From: Streptomyces sp. ICBB 8177
GTDB taxonomy: Bacteria > Actinomycetota > Actinomycetes > Streptomycetales > Streptomycetaceae
NCBI RefSeq assembly: GCF_003144095.1
Contig: NZ_NSKH01000023.1
Location: 1,244,875 to 1,308,874 of the forward strand
Length of the DNA: 64,000 bases
Reading direction: 5' to 3'
Under the pieces are notes generated by a model. It made no database searches and was not told the DNA's origin. It saw nothing but the letters and a program-made list of their open reading frames with translations. Each line of letters begins with the position of its first letter. Positions within the stretch are counted from its first letter, which is position 1. Below are positions 45,219 through 53,959 of this stretch, in pieces. The position numbers and the translations under genes are program-made.

Positions 45219-46634
45219 CTAAATCACATCCGGCACCGGACGGCCGGTGGCCGCCACCGCGCGTGCCACCGGCACACGGGCCAGCAGCACGAAACCGACC
45301 GCGAAGAACACCACCAGGGACACGATGGCCACCCGGTAGCTCCCGGTCAGCTGGAACGCGAGCCCGAACATCAGGGGCCCAAGCCAACTCGTGCCCCGGT
45401 CGCTCACCTGGTACACCGCGAAGTACTCGGCTTCCTTGCCGACCGGCACCAGGTGCGAGAAGAGCGAACGCGACAGCGCCTGGCTGCCGCCGAGCACCAT
45501 GCCGATGGCCGCGGCGAGAACGAAGAACCCGATCGGCTGCCCCGAAGGCAGGAAGTACCCGATGCCCACCGTGACCGTCCAGGCCACCAGCGAGCCCAGC
45601 ACCGTGCGCTTGGCGCCGAAGCGGCGGGCCAGCCGGCCCAGCAGCAGTGCCCCGGCCACCGCGAGCACCTGCACCAGCAGCACCGCGGCGATCAACGTCG
45701 TCTGGCCCAGCTTCAGTTGCTCGGAGCCGTAGAGCGACGCCTGCGAGATGACCGTCTGCACGCCGTCGTTGTAGATCAGGTAGGCGAGCAGGAAGCTCAG
45801 CGTCAGCGGATAGCGCCGCAAGTCGCGCACGGTTTCGGCCAGTTGCCGGAAGCCCTGCCCGACCCCCGCCGACTCGGCCGTCCGCGTCACCGGGCCGTCG
45901 CGCAGGGCGATCAGCGGTACCAGCGTCCAGATCGCCCACCACACCCCGGCCGAGGCCAGGCACATCCGCACGGCCGTGGTCTTCGTCAGCCCGAACGCGT
46001 CGTGGTCGAGGAACAACGCGAGGTCGACCACGAGCATGCCCGCCCCGGCCACGTAGCCGGAGGCCCAGCCGCGCGAGGAGACCGCGTCGCGCTCGTGCGG
46101 CTCGGCGATCTGCGGCAGGTAGGCGTTGTAGACGACGATGGAGGTGCTGTAGCTGACGTTGGCCACGACCAGCAGCGCGCCGCCCAGCAGATAGCGGTCG
46201 CCGTGCAGGAAGAACATCCCCGTGGTGGCCGCGGCGCCGATGTAGGCGAACAGCCCCATCACCGGCTTCTTGCGCCCGGTCCGGTCGGCGATCGCTCCGG
46301 CCAGCGGCATCACCACCACCGACAGCAGCACGGATGCGGAGACCGCGTAGGCGAAGTACGCCCCCGCGCGCACCGGGATGCCCAGCGGGTGCACGAAGCC
46401 GTGCGCGTCGGCCGCGGCGTTGGTGATGTCGGTGAGGTACGGGCCGAGGAAGACCGTCAGCACGCTGGTCGAGAAGACGGTGACGGCGAAGTCGTAGACG
46501 TACCAGGCGCGTTGCTCGCGTCGCCGCGCCGGATCCGGCGTCGTCGTCGCTCCGCCGCCGGTCCCGGAATCCGTGCCGGAGGCGTCGTCGGCCACGGCCG
46601 TCACGGCCGTGGTGTCCTTCTGGCGCGAGCCCAC
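45219..46634 (-). CDS. MFS transporter, UMF1/Atg22-like
   Basis: The 471-residue protein has about twelve transmembrane helices after an acidic, disordered N-terminal 38 residues. WYVYDFAVTVFSTSVLTVFL and GAIADRTGRKKPVMG are typical of the Atg22/UMF1 branch of MFS; LVPVGKEAEYFAVYQVSDRG is also conserved there. In this group amino-acid or vacuolar efflux is known in yeast only, so the substrate here is unknown. It is upstream of rbpA on the same strand, separated by 282 bp with its own rbpA promoter. Confidence 0.88.
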   Translation of the reverse strand: MGSRQKDTTAVTAVADDASGTDSGTGGGATTTPDPARRREQRAWYVYDFAVTVFSTSVLTVFLGPYLTDITNAAADAHGFVHPLGIPVRAGAYFAYAVSASVLLSVVVMPLAGAIADRTGRKKPVMGLFAYIGAAATTGMFFLHGDRYLLGGALLVVANVSYSTSIVVYNAYLPQIAEPHERDAVSSRGWASGYVAGAGMLVVDLALFLDHDAFGLTKTTAVRMCLASAGVWWAIWTLVPLIALRDGPVTRTAESAGVGQGFRQLAETVRDLRRYPLTLSFLLAYLIYNDGVQTVISQASLYGSEQLKLGQTTLIAAVLLVQVLAVAGALLLGRLARRFGAKRTVLGSLVAWTVTVGIGYFLPSGQPIGFFVLAAAIGMVLGGSQALSRSLFSHLVPVGKEAEYFAVYQVSDRGTSWLGPLMFGLAFQLTGSYRVAIVSLVVFFAVGFVLLARVPVARAVAATGRPVPDVI

Positions 46635-46686
46635 GCTGTCCCCTCGTCGGTCCCCGTCGTCCGCCCGCCCGGGCGGGCGGGGGCGC

Positions 46687-47472
46687 TCAGACCGGATCCG
46701 GCCAGGCTCCTCGCTCGGCCAGCACGGCGCGCAGCGTCTCGATGTGATCGGTCATGATGCCGTCGACACCCAGGTCCAGCAGCGCCGACATCCGGTCGCG
46801 ATCGTTCACCGTCCACACGTGAACCTGCAAGCCCCTGTGACGCGCGGCACGCAGGAAGCGCCGGTCGACCACCGCCACCGGCCCCGACCGGTCCGGCACC
46901 TGCACACAGACCGCCCGGCCCGGCACGGCCTCCCGCACCGGGTCGGGTACCGAGCGCTCGAAGGGGCTGCGCAGCCGCAGCGCCAGGACCTCGCGCACCC
47001 CCATCGAGGTGGCCAGCCGGGGTCCGGCCAGCCGCCGCACGGCGTCCAGGCGGGCCTGGGAGAACGAGCCGACGCACACCCGGTCCCAGGCGTGGGCGGC
47101 CCGGATCGCCTCCACCAGCGGGGCGATCGCGCCGGGCGCCTTGACGTCGACGTTGAACCGGGTGCCGGGGAACTCCTCCAGCAGGTCGGCGAAGAGCGGC
47201 ACCGGCTCACGGCCCGCCACCTTCGCCCTGCGCACCTCGCGCCACGGCAGGTCGGCGATGGCGCCCTTCCCGTCGGTCACGCGGTCCAGCGTGGCGTCGT
47301 GCAGGGCCACCAGCGTGCCGTCCGACGTGGCGTGCACGTCCGTCTCCAGGTAGCGGTAACCGAGGTCCACCGCGCGGCGGAAGGCGGTCACGGTGTTCTC
47401 CAGGCCGTCCGCCGCCCCGCCGCGATGGGCGAAGGCGAGCGGGCCCGGATGATCGAGGTAGGGGTGCGTCAC
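46687..47472 (-). CDS. Glycerophosphodiester phosphodiesterase
   Basis: GTG 47472 (261 aa) precedes the conserved start. Metal and catalytic residues are AFAHRGGAADGLENT (His, Glu) and YLETDVHATSDGTLVALHD (ETD and the second His). VHVWTVNDRDRMSALLDLGVDGIMTDH is the C-terminal GDPD signature. It hydrolyses glycerophosphodiesters to glycerol-3-phosphate and an alcohol. No signal peptide is seen, so it is probably cytoplasmic. The yczE-like gene is 23 bp upstream. Confidence 0.94.
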   Translation of the reverse strand: MTHPYLDHPGPLAFAHRGGAADGLENTVTAFRRAVDLGYRYLETDVHATSDGTLVALHDATLDRVTDGKGAIADLPWREVRRAKVAGREPVPLFADLLEEFPGTRFNVDVKAPGAIAPLVEAIRAAHAWDRVCVGSFSQARLDAVRRLAGPRLATSMGVREVLALRLRSPFERSVPDPVREAVPGRAVCVQVPDRSGPVAVVDRRFLRAARHRGLQVHVWTVNDRDRMSALLDLGVDGIMTDHIETLRAVLAERGAWPDPV

Positions 47473-47495
47473 GCAGGCAGTATGACCTGACCGCG

Positions 47496-48269
47496 TCACG
47501 CGTGATCATCCGTGTGGCCGACGTCATGCCGCTCCCCGGCCCCGGGCAGGGCGAAGACCCGCAGGAAGAGCTGGGCGAGCGGTCCGATCGCCAGGGCGTA
47601 CGCGAGCGTGCCGACGCCCACCGAGCCACCGAGCGCGAAGCCCGCGACCAGCACGGTCACCTCGATGCAGGTGCGCACCAGCCGGATGGAACGCCCGGTG
47701 CGCCGGTGCAGCCCGGTCATCAGGCCGTCGCGGGGGCCGGGTCCGAAGCGCGCGGAGATGTACAGGCCGGTCGCGGCGCCGTTGAGCGCGATCGCCCCGG
47801 CGAGCAGCGGCCCGCGCACCACCAGGGCGTGCGGGGCGGGCACCAGGTCCAGCGTCGCGGTCATCGACAGGCCGATCACGAAGACGTTGGAGACGGTGCC
47901 GAGCCCGGGCCGCTGACGCATCGGCCACCACAGCAGCAGCACGAGCGCGCCGACGACGATCGACACCGTGCCGATGCCGATCCCGGTGTGCCGGGCGACG
48001 CCCTGGTGCAGCACGTCCCACGGGTCGAGCCCGAGTCCGGCGCGCACCAGCAGCGCGTCACTCACGCCGTACAGCACCAGGCCGACGTACAGGTGGACCA
48101 GCCGCCGGGCGACCCGCCGCGCGGAGGCGCGTTCCGCAGGGGCGGCGCGGCGGACGCGGGCCGGTGAGTGGACCGACGGGTGGCTCGGTCCTCGCGTGGT
48201 GGCAGGGTCGGTTGGAGCGGGTGTAACGGACAAAACAGGCACCCCCCTGGTGAGACTGGCTGATCGCAT
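47496..48269 (-). CDS. YczE/YitT-like membrane protein
   Basis: The frame gives up to 257 residues from ATG 48269; shorter starts at GTG 48242 or TTG near 48230 (after AGGGGGG) are possible. About five transmembrane helices begin at residue 55 (LVHLYVGLVLYGVSDALLVRAGLG, cut here). LDPWDVLHQGVARHTGIGIG and RFGPGPRDGLMTGL match YczE. Its function is unknown; a MocR regulator is encoded divergently, as in known YczR-YczE pairs. Confidence 0.85.
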   Translation of the reverse strand: MRSASLTRGVPVLSVTPAPTDPATTRGPSHPSVHSPARVRRAAPAERASARRVARRLVHLYVGLVLYGVSDALLVRAGLGLDPWDVLHQGVARHTGIGIGTVSIVVGALVLLLWWPMRQRPGLGTVSNVFVIGLSMTATLDLVPAPHALVVRGPLLAGAIALNGAATGLYISARFGPGPRDGLMTGLHRRTGRSIRLVRTCIEVTVLVAGFALGGSVGVGTLAYALAIGPLAQLFLRVFALPGAGERHDVGHTDDHA

Positions 48270-48276
48270 GCCACTC

Positions 48277-48296
48277 TGGACTCAGGTCGCGGTCCA
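48277..48296. promoter_or_regulatory. TGGAC-N10-GTCCA inverted repeat between yczE-like and mocR genes
   Basis: A 5-bp inverted repeat in the 64-bp divergent gap. GTCCAAT recurs in a related form (GGCCAATCC, near 48303) a short distance on. This is a candidate MocR operator. Confidence 0.4.
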
Positions 48297-48333
48297 ATTC
48301 CACGGCCAATCCAGGGAAGGTGGACTGGTTCGC

Positions 48334-49839
48334 ATGGCTCAGTGGAGTGCCACCGTGGGCGCCGCCCAGCTGGCGCGGCTGCTCGCGCCGCAGGACGAGG
48401 CGGCCGCTCACGACAACGGCCGGAGGGTGCCCGCGTACCGCGGACTCGCCGAGCGGGTACGGCTGTTGGTGCTCGAAGGCCGTGTGCCGGTCGCCGCCCG
48501 GCTGCCCGCCGAACGTGAACTCGCCGTCGCGCTGGGCGTCAGCCGGACCACCGTCGCCGCCGCCTACGAAGCGCTGCGCGCCGAGGGATTCGTCAAGTCC
48601 CGTAGAGGTGCGGGCAGTTGGACCGCCGTTCCGGACGGCCGCCCGGTGCCCGCCGGGGGACTGGAGCCGCTGCCGCCGGAGACCGCCGCCTCCGTCATCG
48701 ACCTGGGCTGCGCCGCGCTGCCCGCCCCCGAGCCGTGGCTGACCCGGGCCATCGAGGGCGCCCTGCCCGAACTGCCCGGCTACGCGGCCACCCACGGCGA
48801 CTACCCCGCGGGCCTGCCGACGCTGCGCGAGGCGATCGCCGACCACTACACGGCGCGCGGCGTGCCGACGATGCCCGAGCAGATCATGGTGACCACCGGG
48901 GCGATGGGCGCCGTCGCCGCCGCCTCCCGGCTGCTGGCCGGACCCGGCGAACGCATCGCGGTCGAGTCGCCCAGCTACGCCAACGTGCTGCAACTGCTGC
49001 GGGAGAACGGCGCCCGCATCGTGCCCGTCGCCATGGCGGACGGCGCCGCCGGATGGGACCTGGCCGCGTGGCGGCGGGTGCTGCGCGACGCCGCGCCGCG
49101 CATGGCCTACGTCATCCCCGACTTCCACAACCCCACCGGCGTCCTGGTCGGCGACGAGCAGCGCAGGGAACTGGTCGAGGCGGCGCGCGCCTCCGGTGTC
49201 GTGCTGGTCGCCGACGAGACCATGGCGGAGCTGGCCATCGACCCGGTGGGCGGCATGCCCCGCCCGCTCGCCTCGTTCGACAAGGGCGGCGGGACCGTGC
49301 TGACCGTCGGCTCGGCCAGCAAGACCTTCTGGGCCGGCATGCGGATCGGCTGGGTGCGCGCCGCGCCCGAGGTCGTGCGGCACATGGTCGCCGCCCGCGC
49401 CTACCTCGACCTCGGCTCGCCGGTCGTCGAACAGCTCGCGGTGGCCTGGCTGCTGCGCGGCGAGGGCTGGGGGCGTGCCCTGGAACTCCGCCGCGAGCAG
49501 GCCAGGGCCAACCGTGACGCGCTGGTGGACGCGCTGCGCCGCCGGGTGCCCGACTGGGAGTTCGAGGTCCCGGCGGGCGGGCTGACGATGTGGGTGCGCA
49601 CCGGCGACGTCTCCGGTTCGCGGCTGGCGGTCGCGGGGGAGCAGTTCGGCGTACGGGTGCCCTCCGGGCCGAGGTTCGGCGTGGACGGCGCCTTCGAGGG
49701 GTACATCCGGCTGCCGTTCAGCGCCCAGGCGACGGTGGCCGACGAGGCCGTGGCCCGGCTGGAGCGGGCCGCGGAGGCCGTCCGCGCGGGCGGTCCCGCG
49801 TTCGGTCTCCAGTCCGCCGCGGCGTCGCTGGTGGCCTGA
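48334..49839 (+). CDS. MocR-type (GntR-aminotransferase) transcriptional regulator
   Basis: The 501-residue protein starts at ATG 48334. Residues 30-95 are a GntR winged helix (RLPAERELAVALGVSRTTVA, AAYEALRAEGFVKSRRGAG). The rest is a type I PLP aminotransferase fold with DFHNPTGV, DETMAEL and the PLP lysine in SASKTFWAGMRIG. MocR proteins sense PLP-bound ligands. Its divergent placement next to yczE fits the YczR subgroup, so it probably controls the YczE-like membrane protein. Confidence 0.93.
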   Translation: MAQWSATVGAAQLARLLAPQDEAAAHDNGRRVPAYRGLAERVRLLVLEGRVPVAARLPAERELAVALGVSRTTVAAAYEALRAEGFVKSRRGAGSWTAVPDGRPVPAGGLEPLPPETAASVIDLGCAALPAPEPWLTRAIEGALPELPGYAATHGDYPAGLPTLREAIADHYTARGVPTMPEQIMVTTGAMGAVAAASRLLAGPGERIAVESPSYANVLQLLRENGARIVPVAMADGAAGWDLAAWRRVLRDAAPRMAYVIPDFHNPTGVLVGDEQRRELVEAARASGVVLVADETMAELAIDPVGGMPRPLASFDKGGGTVLTVGSASKTFWAGMRIGWVRAAPEVVRHMVAARAYLDLGSPVVEQLAVAWLLRGEGWGRALELRREQARANRDALVDALRRRVPDWEFEVPAGGLTMWVRTGDVSGSRLAVAGEQFGVRVPSGPRFGVDGAFEGYIRLPFSAQATVADEAVARLERAAEAVRAGGPAFGLQSAAASLVA

Positions 49840-49846
49840 GCCCCGG

Positions 49847-51532
49847 TCAGCCCTCCGTCACGTCGACGGTCTCCCGCCGAGGCGCCTTCGCCGGGTCGGG
49901 CGCGGCGAGCCGCACGGCGGGCGCCTCGGCGAGGCCGGCGGAGGCGGGCTTCGTCATGTCCACCGGTGCGGCCTTGACCATGCTCACCGGAGCGGCCTTC
50001 GTCATGTCCACCGTCGTGGGGACCGCGGGCAGCAGCGCCAGCACCGCCCTGCGGTGGCCGTCCTCGGTCTCCTCGTCGTGCGGGTCGGGCGTGCTCGGCA
50101 CCTGGAGCCGGTGCACCGGCCCGTCGCCCAGCCGGGCGTAACCGCGCCCCGCGGGGGTGTCACCGGACGGTGTGGTGTGCGGCGGCACGCCGAGGACCGC
50201 TTCCACCTCACCGGGCCCGGCCGGGCCCAGCACGACCCGGGCCCGGGTGTGGCCGCGCACCGTCGCACCCAGGGCGTCCGCCGCGTCGAGAGCGTCGGCG
50301 AGCGCCACCGTCACGCCCGCGGCGCGGCCGTGCAGCAGCGGGGTCTCCAGCAGTTCCTGCGGATCGGGGCGGCCCTCGGCCTGCGCGAGCCGGCTGAGCG
50401 CGGTCGGCCGGTCGACCAGCACCCACAGCGGACGGCGGCAGTCCTCGGGCGCGGGACGGTCCGCCTGCCGGGCCCGGTTGACGGCGATCAGCCGCCGCTG
50501 GGTCTCGTGCGCGGCCCACTCCAGCACCGCGAGCGTGCCGGCGAGTCCGCTCTCGACGGCCAGCACTCCCGGCCGGCCGGCCAGGAAGGCGTGGTCCCCG
50601 GTCCCGGCGCCGTCCACCACCACCACGTCGCCGTGGTGCAGCGCCTGGAGGGCCAGCGACCGCAGCAGCGTGCTGGTGCCGCTGCCGGCACGCCCCAGGG
50701 CGAGCAGGTGCGGCTCCGTGGAGCGCGGGCCGGTGCGCCAGACCACCGGCGGCGCGTTCCAGGTGCGGTCGCCGTCGCGCACCGGGATGGTGCGGCGCAC
50801 GTGCAGGTCGTCGGTGAAGCCGAGGACGGTCTCGCCCGGCGCGGTGACGAACCGCTGCGCGCTGATGCCGGTGGCCAGGGGCGCCAGCGCGGTGAGGGTG
50901 AGGTGGTTGTCCTCCTCGTCCCAGTCGAAGCGGTACTCCCTGCCGCGTCCGGCCTTGGCGTGCAGCAGCCGCTCCACGCGGGCCCGGGAGGCGGGCTCGC
51001 CGTCGGTGAAGTAGGCGGGGTAGCGCAGTCGCAGCCGCGTCAGCCGCCCGTCGTCGAAGGCGTAGGAGGCGAACACCTGCTGCCAGTCGCCGTCGTGCGC
51101 GTAGAGCGGGGCCGGGTCGTTCGGGTCCGACAGATAGGGCACCAGCGCCTCGTAGAGCGCCTTGAGCTTGGCGGTCTCGGCCGGGTCCGGCCCCTCGGGC
51201 TCCGGCGGGGTACGGTCCCGCCCCGCCCACGCCGCCGACCCCATCAGCCCGATGGCGGCCAGCAGCGGCCCGTACGGCATCAGCGCGACCACGGCGATGC
51301 CGGTCGCCACCAGCAGCAGCGCGGGCCCCCGCTTGTCCTTGGGCGCCGCCTTCCACCAGTCGCGGGCCCAGGCCAGGTGGTGCCGCAGGCCGCGGCCGAT
51401 CGTCAGGACCGGCTGGAGGACGTCCCCGGCCCCTTCGGCCGCGGACCGCGCGGCCCGGGCGACGTCTCGCCCACGGGCCAGCGACGGCCTGGGCCGGTTG
51501 GTCAGGATGCTGGGGAGGGGGCGCCGGGCCAC
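49847..51532 (-). CDS. FtsK/SpoIIIE-like membrane-anchored P-loop ATPase, uncharacterised
   Basis: GTG 51532 (561 aa) follows AGGAG. Two transmembrane helices lie near residues 70-105 (GPALLLVATGIAVVALMPYG). A cytoplasmic domain follows with a P-loop GRAGSGTSTLLRSLAL near residue 280 and DVVVVDGAGTGDH as a possible Walker B. The tail has repeats of M(T/V)KAAPV/MTKPA. It lacks the DNA-recognition gamma domain I would expect of a true FtsK. It is found with the small membrane protein gene 129 bp upstream. Function unknown. Confidence 0.75.
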   Translation of the reverse strand: MARRPLPSILTNRPRPSLARGRDVARAARSAAEGAGDVLQPVLTIGRGLRHHLAWARDWWKAAPKDKRGPALLLVATGIAVVALMPYGPLLAAIGLMGSAAWAGRDRTPPEPEGPDPAETAKLKALYEALVPYLSDPNDPAPLYAHDGDWQQVFASYAFDDGRLTRLRLRYPAYFTDGEPASRARVERLLHAKAGRGREYRFDWDEEDNHLTLTALAPLATGISAQRFVTAPGETVLGFTDDLHVRRTIPVRDGDRTWNAPPVVWRTGPRSTEPHLLALGRAGSGTSTLLRSLALQALHHGDVVVVDGAGTGDHAFLAGRPGVLAVESGLAGTLAVLEWAAHETQRRLIAVNRARQADRPAPEDCRRPLWVLVDRPTALSRLAQAEGRPDPQELLETPLLHGRAAGVTVALADALDAADALGATVRGHTRARVVLGPAGPGEVEAVLGVPPHTTPSGDTPAGRGYARLGDGPVHRLQVPSTPDPHDEETEDGHRRAVLALLPAVPTTVDMTKAAPVSMVKAAPVDMTKPASAGLAEAPAVRLAAPDPAKAPRRETVDVTEG

Positions 51533-51661
51533 GAATGCTCCTGGAGGTGCCGGAGGGATGCGGGGATCGGGGCCCGGAGCGGGATGCCCCGGTCCGGGCC
51601 CTTCGGGGAGGGGAGGCCGTCCCGTCGCAGCCGGCGGTGAACGGCTGCCGACCGGCTCGGG

Positions 51662-51856
51662 CTAGATCTTGATCCCGCCGAGCATGCTCGCCAGGCTGGC
51701 GCCGCCCGCCTTGATGCTCGGCGCGATGGCGGTCCCGGCGAGGTAGAAGCCGAACAGCGAGCAGACGATGGCGTGCGAGACCTTGAGCCCGTCCTTGCGG
51801 AAGAACAGGAAGGCGATGATGCCGAGCAGGACGACGCCGGAGATGGTCAGGATCAT
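51662..51856 (-). CDS. Small two-helix membrane protein (64 aa)
   Basis: ATG 51856 follows CAGGAGAA. Two hydrophobic helices (MILTISGVVLLGIIAFLFF and HAIVCSLFGFYLAGTAIA) are joined by a short basic loop RKDGLKVS, with a Gly-rich tail. It lies directly upstream of the P-loop ATPase gene on the same strand and is a likely partner. Upstream is an AT-rich stretch (51907-51927) unusual for this DNA, probably the promoter. Confidence 0.8.
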   Translation of the reverse strand: MILTISGVVLLGIIAFLFFRKDGLKVSHAIVCSLFGFYLAGTAIAPSIKAGGASLASMLGGIKI

Positions 51857-52036
51857 GGGTTCTCCTGTGGGATAGGGACGGTCACCATGAGTGTCACCAC
51901 GATCGCAAAAAGTAATAAACGGTTAAAGGGGTCATTCGGGTGATCCCTCGGACTGTTCACCGGGGTGGCGGGGGGAAGTCGTCCCGGTCGGCGCGACGGG
52001 TGCGCCGCACCGCGTGCCCGCATAGGGTGAGGCGCC

Positions 52037-52462
52037 ATGACGCACTCCACCCCGGGGGCAGGCCCCGAGTCCGAGCCCGCGCACGACCCCGAGGTCATCC
52101 AGCTCGCCGCCAAGGTCTTCGACCTCGCCCGGCAGGGCGCCACCGACACCCTCGCCGCCTACGTGGACGCGGGCGTGCCGGTCAACCTGCACAACGACCG
52201 CGGGGACACGCTGCTGATGCTCGCCGCCTACCACGGTCACGCGGAGGCGGTCGCCGCCCTGCTGGCCCGCGGCGCGGACCCCGACCGGGCCAACGACCGG
52301 GGCCAGACCCCGCTGGCCGGCGCGGTCTTCAAGGGGGAGGACGCGGTGGTCACCGCGCTGCTGGACGGCGGCGCCGATCCGCTCGCGGGCACGCCGTCGG
52401 CGCTGGACACCGCCAGGATGTTCGGCAAGCAGGAGCTGGTGGCCCGCTTCGAGCGCGGCTGA
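52037..52462 (+). CDS. Ankyrin-repeat protein
   Basis: The 141-residue protein starts at ATG 52037, with CATAGGGT 9-16 bp before it, so it may be near-leaderless. Three ankyrin repeats are visible: VPVNLHNDRGDTLLMLAAYH, ADPDRANDRGQTPLAGAVFK and GADPLAGTPSALDTARMFGK. No signal or catalytic motif is present. It is a protein-protein interaction module with unknown partner. Confidence 0.92.
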   Translation: MTHSTPGAGPESEPAHDPEVIQLAAKVFDLARQGATDTLAAYVDAGVPVNLHNDRGDTLLMLAAYHGHAEAVAALLARGADPDRANDRGQTPLAGAVFKGEDAVVTALLDGGADPLAGTPSALDTARMFGKQELVARFERG

Positions 52463-52484
52463 CCGGACCGCGGACGGCCCTGTC

Positions 52485-52518
52485 CGGCGGACGTCGGGAC
52501 GGGGCCCGGCGTCCGCCG
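52485..52518. terminator. Hairpin between ankyrin gene and exonuclease III gene
   Basis: CGGCGGACG (52485-52493) pairs with CGTCCGCCG (52510-52518). It lies in the 68-bp convergent gap and can serve both transcripts. Confidence 0.6.
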
Positions 52519-52530
52519 CGCGGTGAGCCG

Positions 52531-53328
52531 TCAGACGCGGTACGTGACCGTCACCGGGGCGTGGTCCGACCAGCGCTCGGCGTGCGTGGCCGCCCGCTCC
52601 ACCACCGCCTCCACCGCGCGCGCCGCCAGGGCCGGCGTCGCCACGTGGTAGTCGATGCGCCATCCCGCGTCGTTGTCGAACGCCCTGCCCCGGTACGACC
52701 ACCACGAGTACGGGCCGGTGGCCTGCGGGTGCAGGGCGCGCACCACGTCCACGTAGCCCGTCTCGTCGAAGACGCCGGACAGCCAGGCGCGTTCCTCCGG
52801 CAGGAAACCGGCGTTGCGGGTGTTGGCCCGCCAGTTCTTCAGGTCGGCCTCGCGGTGCGCGATGTTCCAGTCGCCGCAGACCAGCACCTCGCGCCCGGCC
52901 GCCTCGGCGCGCGCCCTCAACTCGCCCAGATACACGGCGAATTCCTTGCAGAACCGGTCCTTCTCCGCCTGCCGCTCGGTGCCCACCTCGCCGGACGGCA
53001 GGTAGAGGCTGGCGACGGTCAGACCCGGCAGGTCCGCCTCGACGTAGCGGCCCGAGGCATCGAACTCGTCCGAGCCGAATCCCACCCGCACCCGCTCGGG
53101 CTCGCGCCGGGTGTAGAGCGCGACCCCCGCCCGGCCCTTCGCCGCCGCCGGCGCGTGCACCGCGTACCAGCCGTCCGGCTCCCTTACCCCGTCGGGCAGC
53201 TGCGCGGCCTCGGCCCGCACCTCCTGCAGGCACACCACGTCGGCCGCGGTCCCCGCCAGCCACGGCACGAAGCCCTTCCTGGCGGCGGCACGCAGCCCGT
53301 TGACGTTCACCGACGACACGGTCAGCAC
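52531..53328 (-). CDS. xth: Exodeoxyribonuclease III
   Basis: GTG 53328 (265 aa) has GGAGG at 6 nt; ATG 53334 is a two-codon longer alternative adjacent to the same GGAGG. EEP-nuclease motifs are present: SVNVNGLRAA, CLQEVRAE, VCGDWNIAHREADLKNWR (Asp, Asn), and WRIDYHVATPAL plus WSDHAPV with the catalytic Asp-His. It removes nucleotides 3' to 5' and nicks abasic sites in base-excision repair. Confidence 0.95.
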   Translation of the reverse strand: MLTVSSVNVNGLRAAARKGFVPWLAGTAADVVCLQEVRAEAAQLPDGVREPDGWYAVHAPAAAKGRAGVALYTRREPERVRVGFGSDEFDASGRYVEADLPGLTVASLYLPSGEVGTERQAEKDRFCKEFAVYLGELRARAEAAGREVLVCGDWNIAHREADLKNWRANTRNAGFLPEERAWLSGVFDETGYVDVVRALHPQATGPYSWWSYRGRAFDNDAGWRIDYHVATPALAARAVEAVVERAATHAERWSDHAPVTVTYRV

Positions 53329-53424
53329 GGGCATCCTCCGATCGGCACGACAGCCCCGGCAGCCTACGCGACCCGGACGCGGACGCCCGCCCCGGCCGCG
53401 GCCGGCGTCCCGTACCCTGCCGGG

Positions 53425-53946
53425 GTGGAGATACGACACGTGCGCTACGACCACCCGGACGCGGTACTGCTGACGACCCGGGTGCAACAGGAGTACGTGG
53501 AGCGCTACGGCGACCCCGACGCGACCCCGGTCAATCCGGGCGACTTCGAGCCGCCGCGCGGGCTCTTCCTCGTCGCCTACCTCGACGGGGTGCCGGTGGC
53601 CACCGGCGGATGGCGCGCGCAGGACGCCTCGCCCGAGGGGCACGAGGACGGCGACGCCGAGCTGAAGCGGATGTACGTGGTCCCCGAGGCACGCGGACGC
53701 GGCCTGGCCCGGCGGGTCCTGGCCGCGCTGGAGGACAGCGCCGCCGCCGCGGGGCGCTCCCGGATGGTGCTGGAGACCGGCACCAGGCAGCCCGAGGCCA
53801 TCGCGCTCTACACCTCCTGCGGCTACGCGCCGATCACCAAGTTCGGGCTGTACCGGGACGATCCGCTGAGCCGCTGCTTCGGCGTCGAGCTCGCCGCGCG
53901 CCCGGTCCGCCGGAACGTCTTGCAGGCCGAGGCGCCGTGCCGTTAG
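53425..53946 (+). CDS. GNAT-family N-acetyltransferase
   Basis: The 173-residue protein starts at GTG 53425. The acetyl-CoA motif is RMYVVPEARGRGLARRVLAA. LETGTRQPEAIALYTSCGYAP is the typical C-terminal motif B. The substrate is unknown. It is 13 bp upstream of another acetyltransferase gene, likely one operon. Confidence 0.93.
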   Translation: MEIRHVRYDHPDAVLLTTRVQQEYVERYGDPDATPVNPGDFEPPRGLFLVAYLDGVPVATGGWRAQDASPEGHEDGDAELKRMYVVPEARGRGLARRVLAALEDSAAAAGRSRMVLETGTRQPEAIALYTSCGYAPITKFGLYRDDPLSRCFGVELAARPVRRNVLQAEAPCR

Positions 53947-53959
53947 CGTCCGGCCCACC

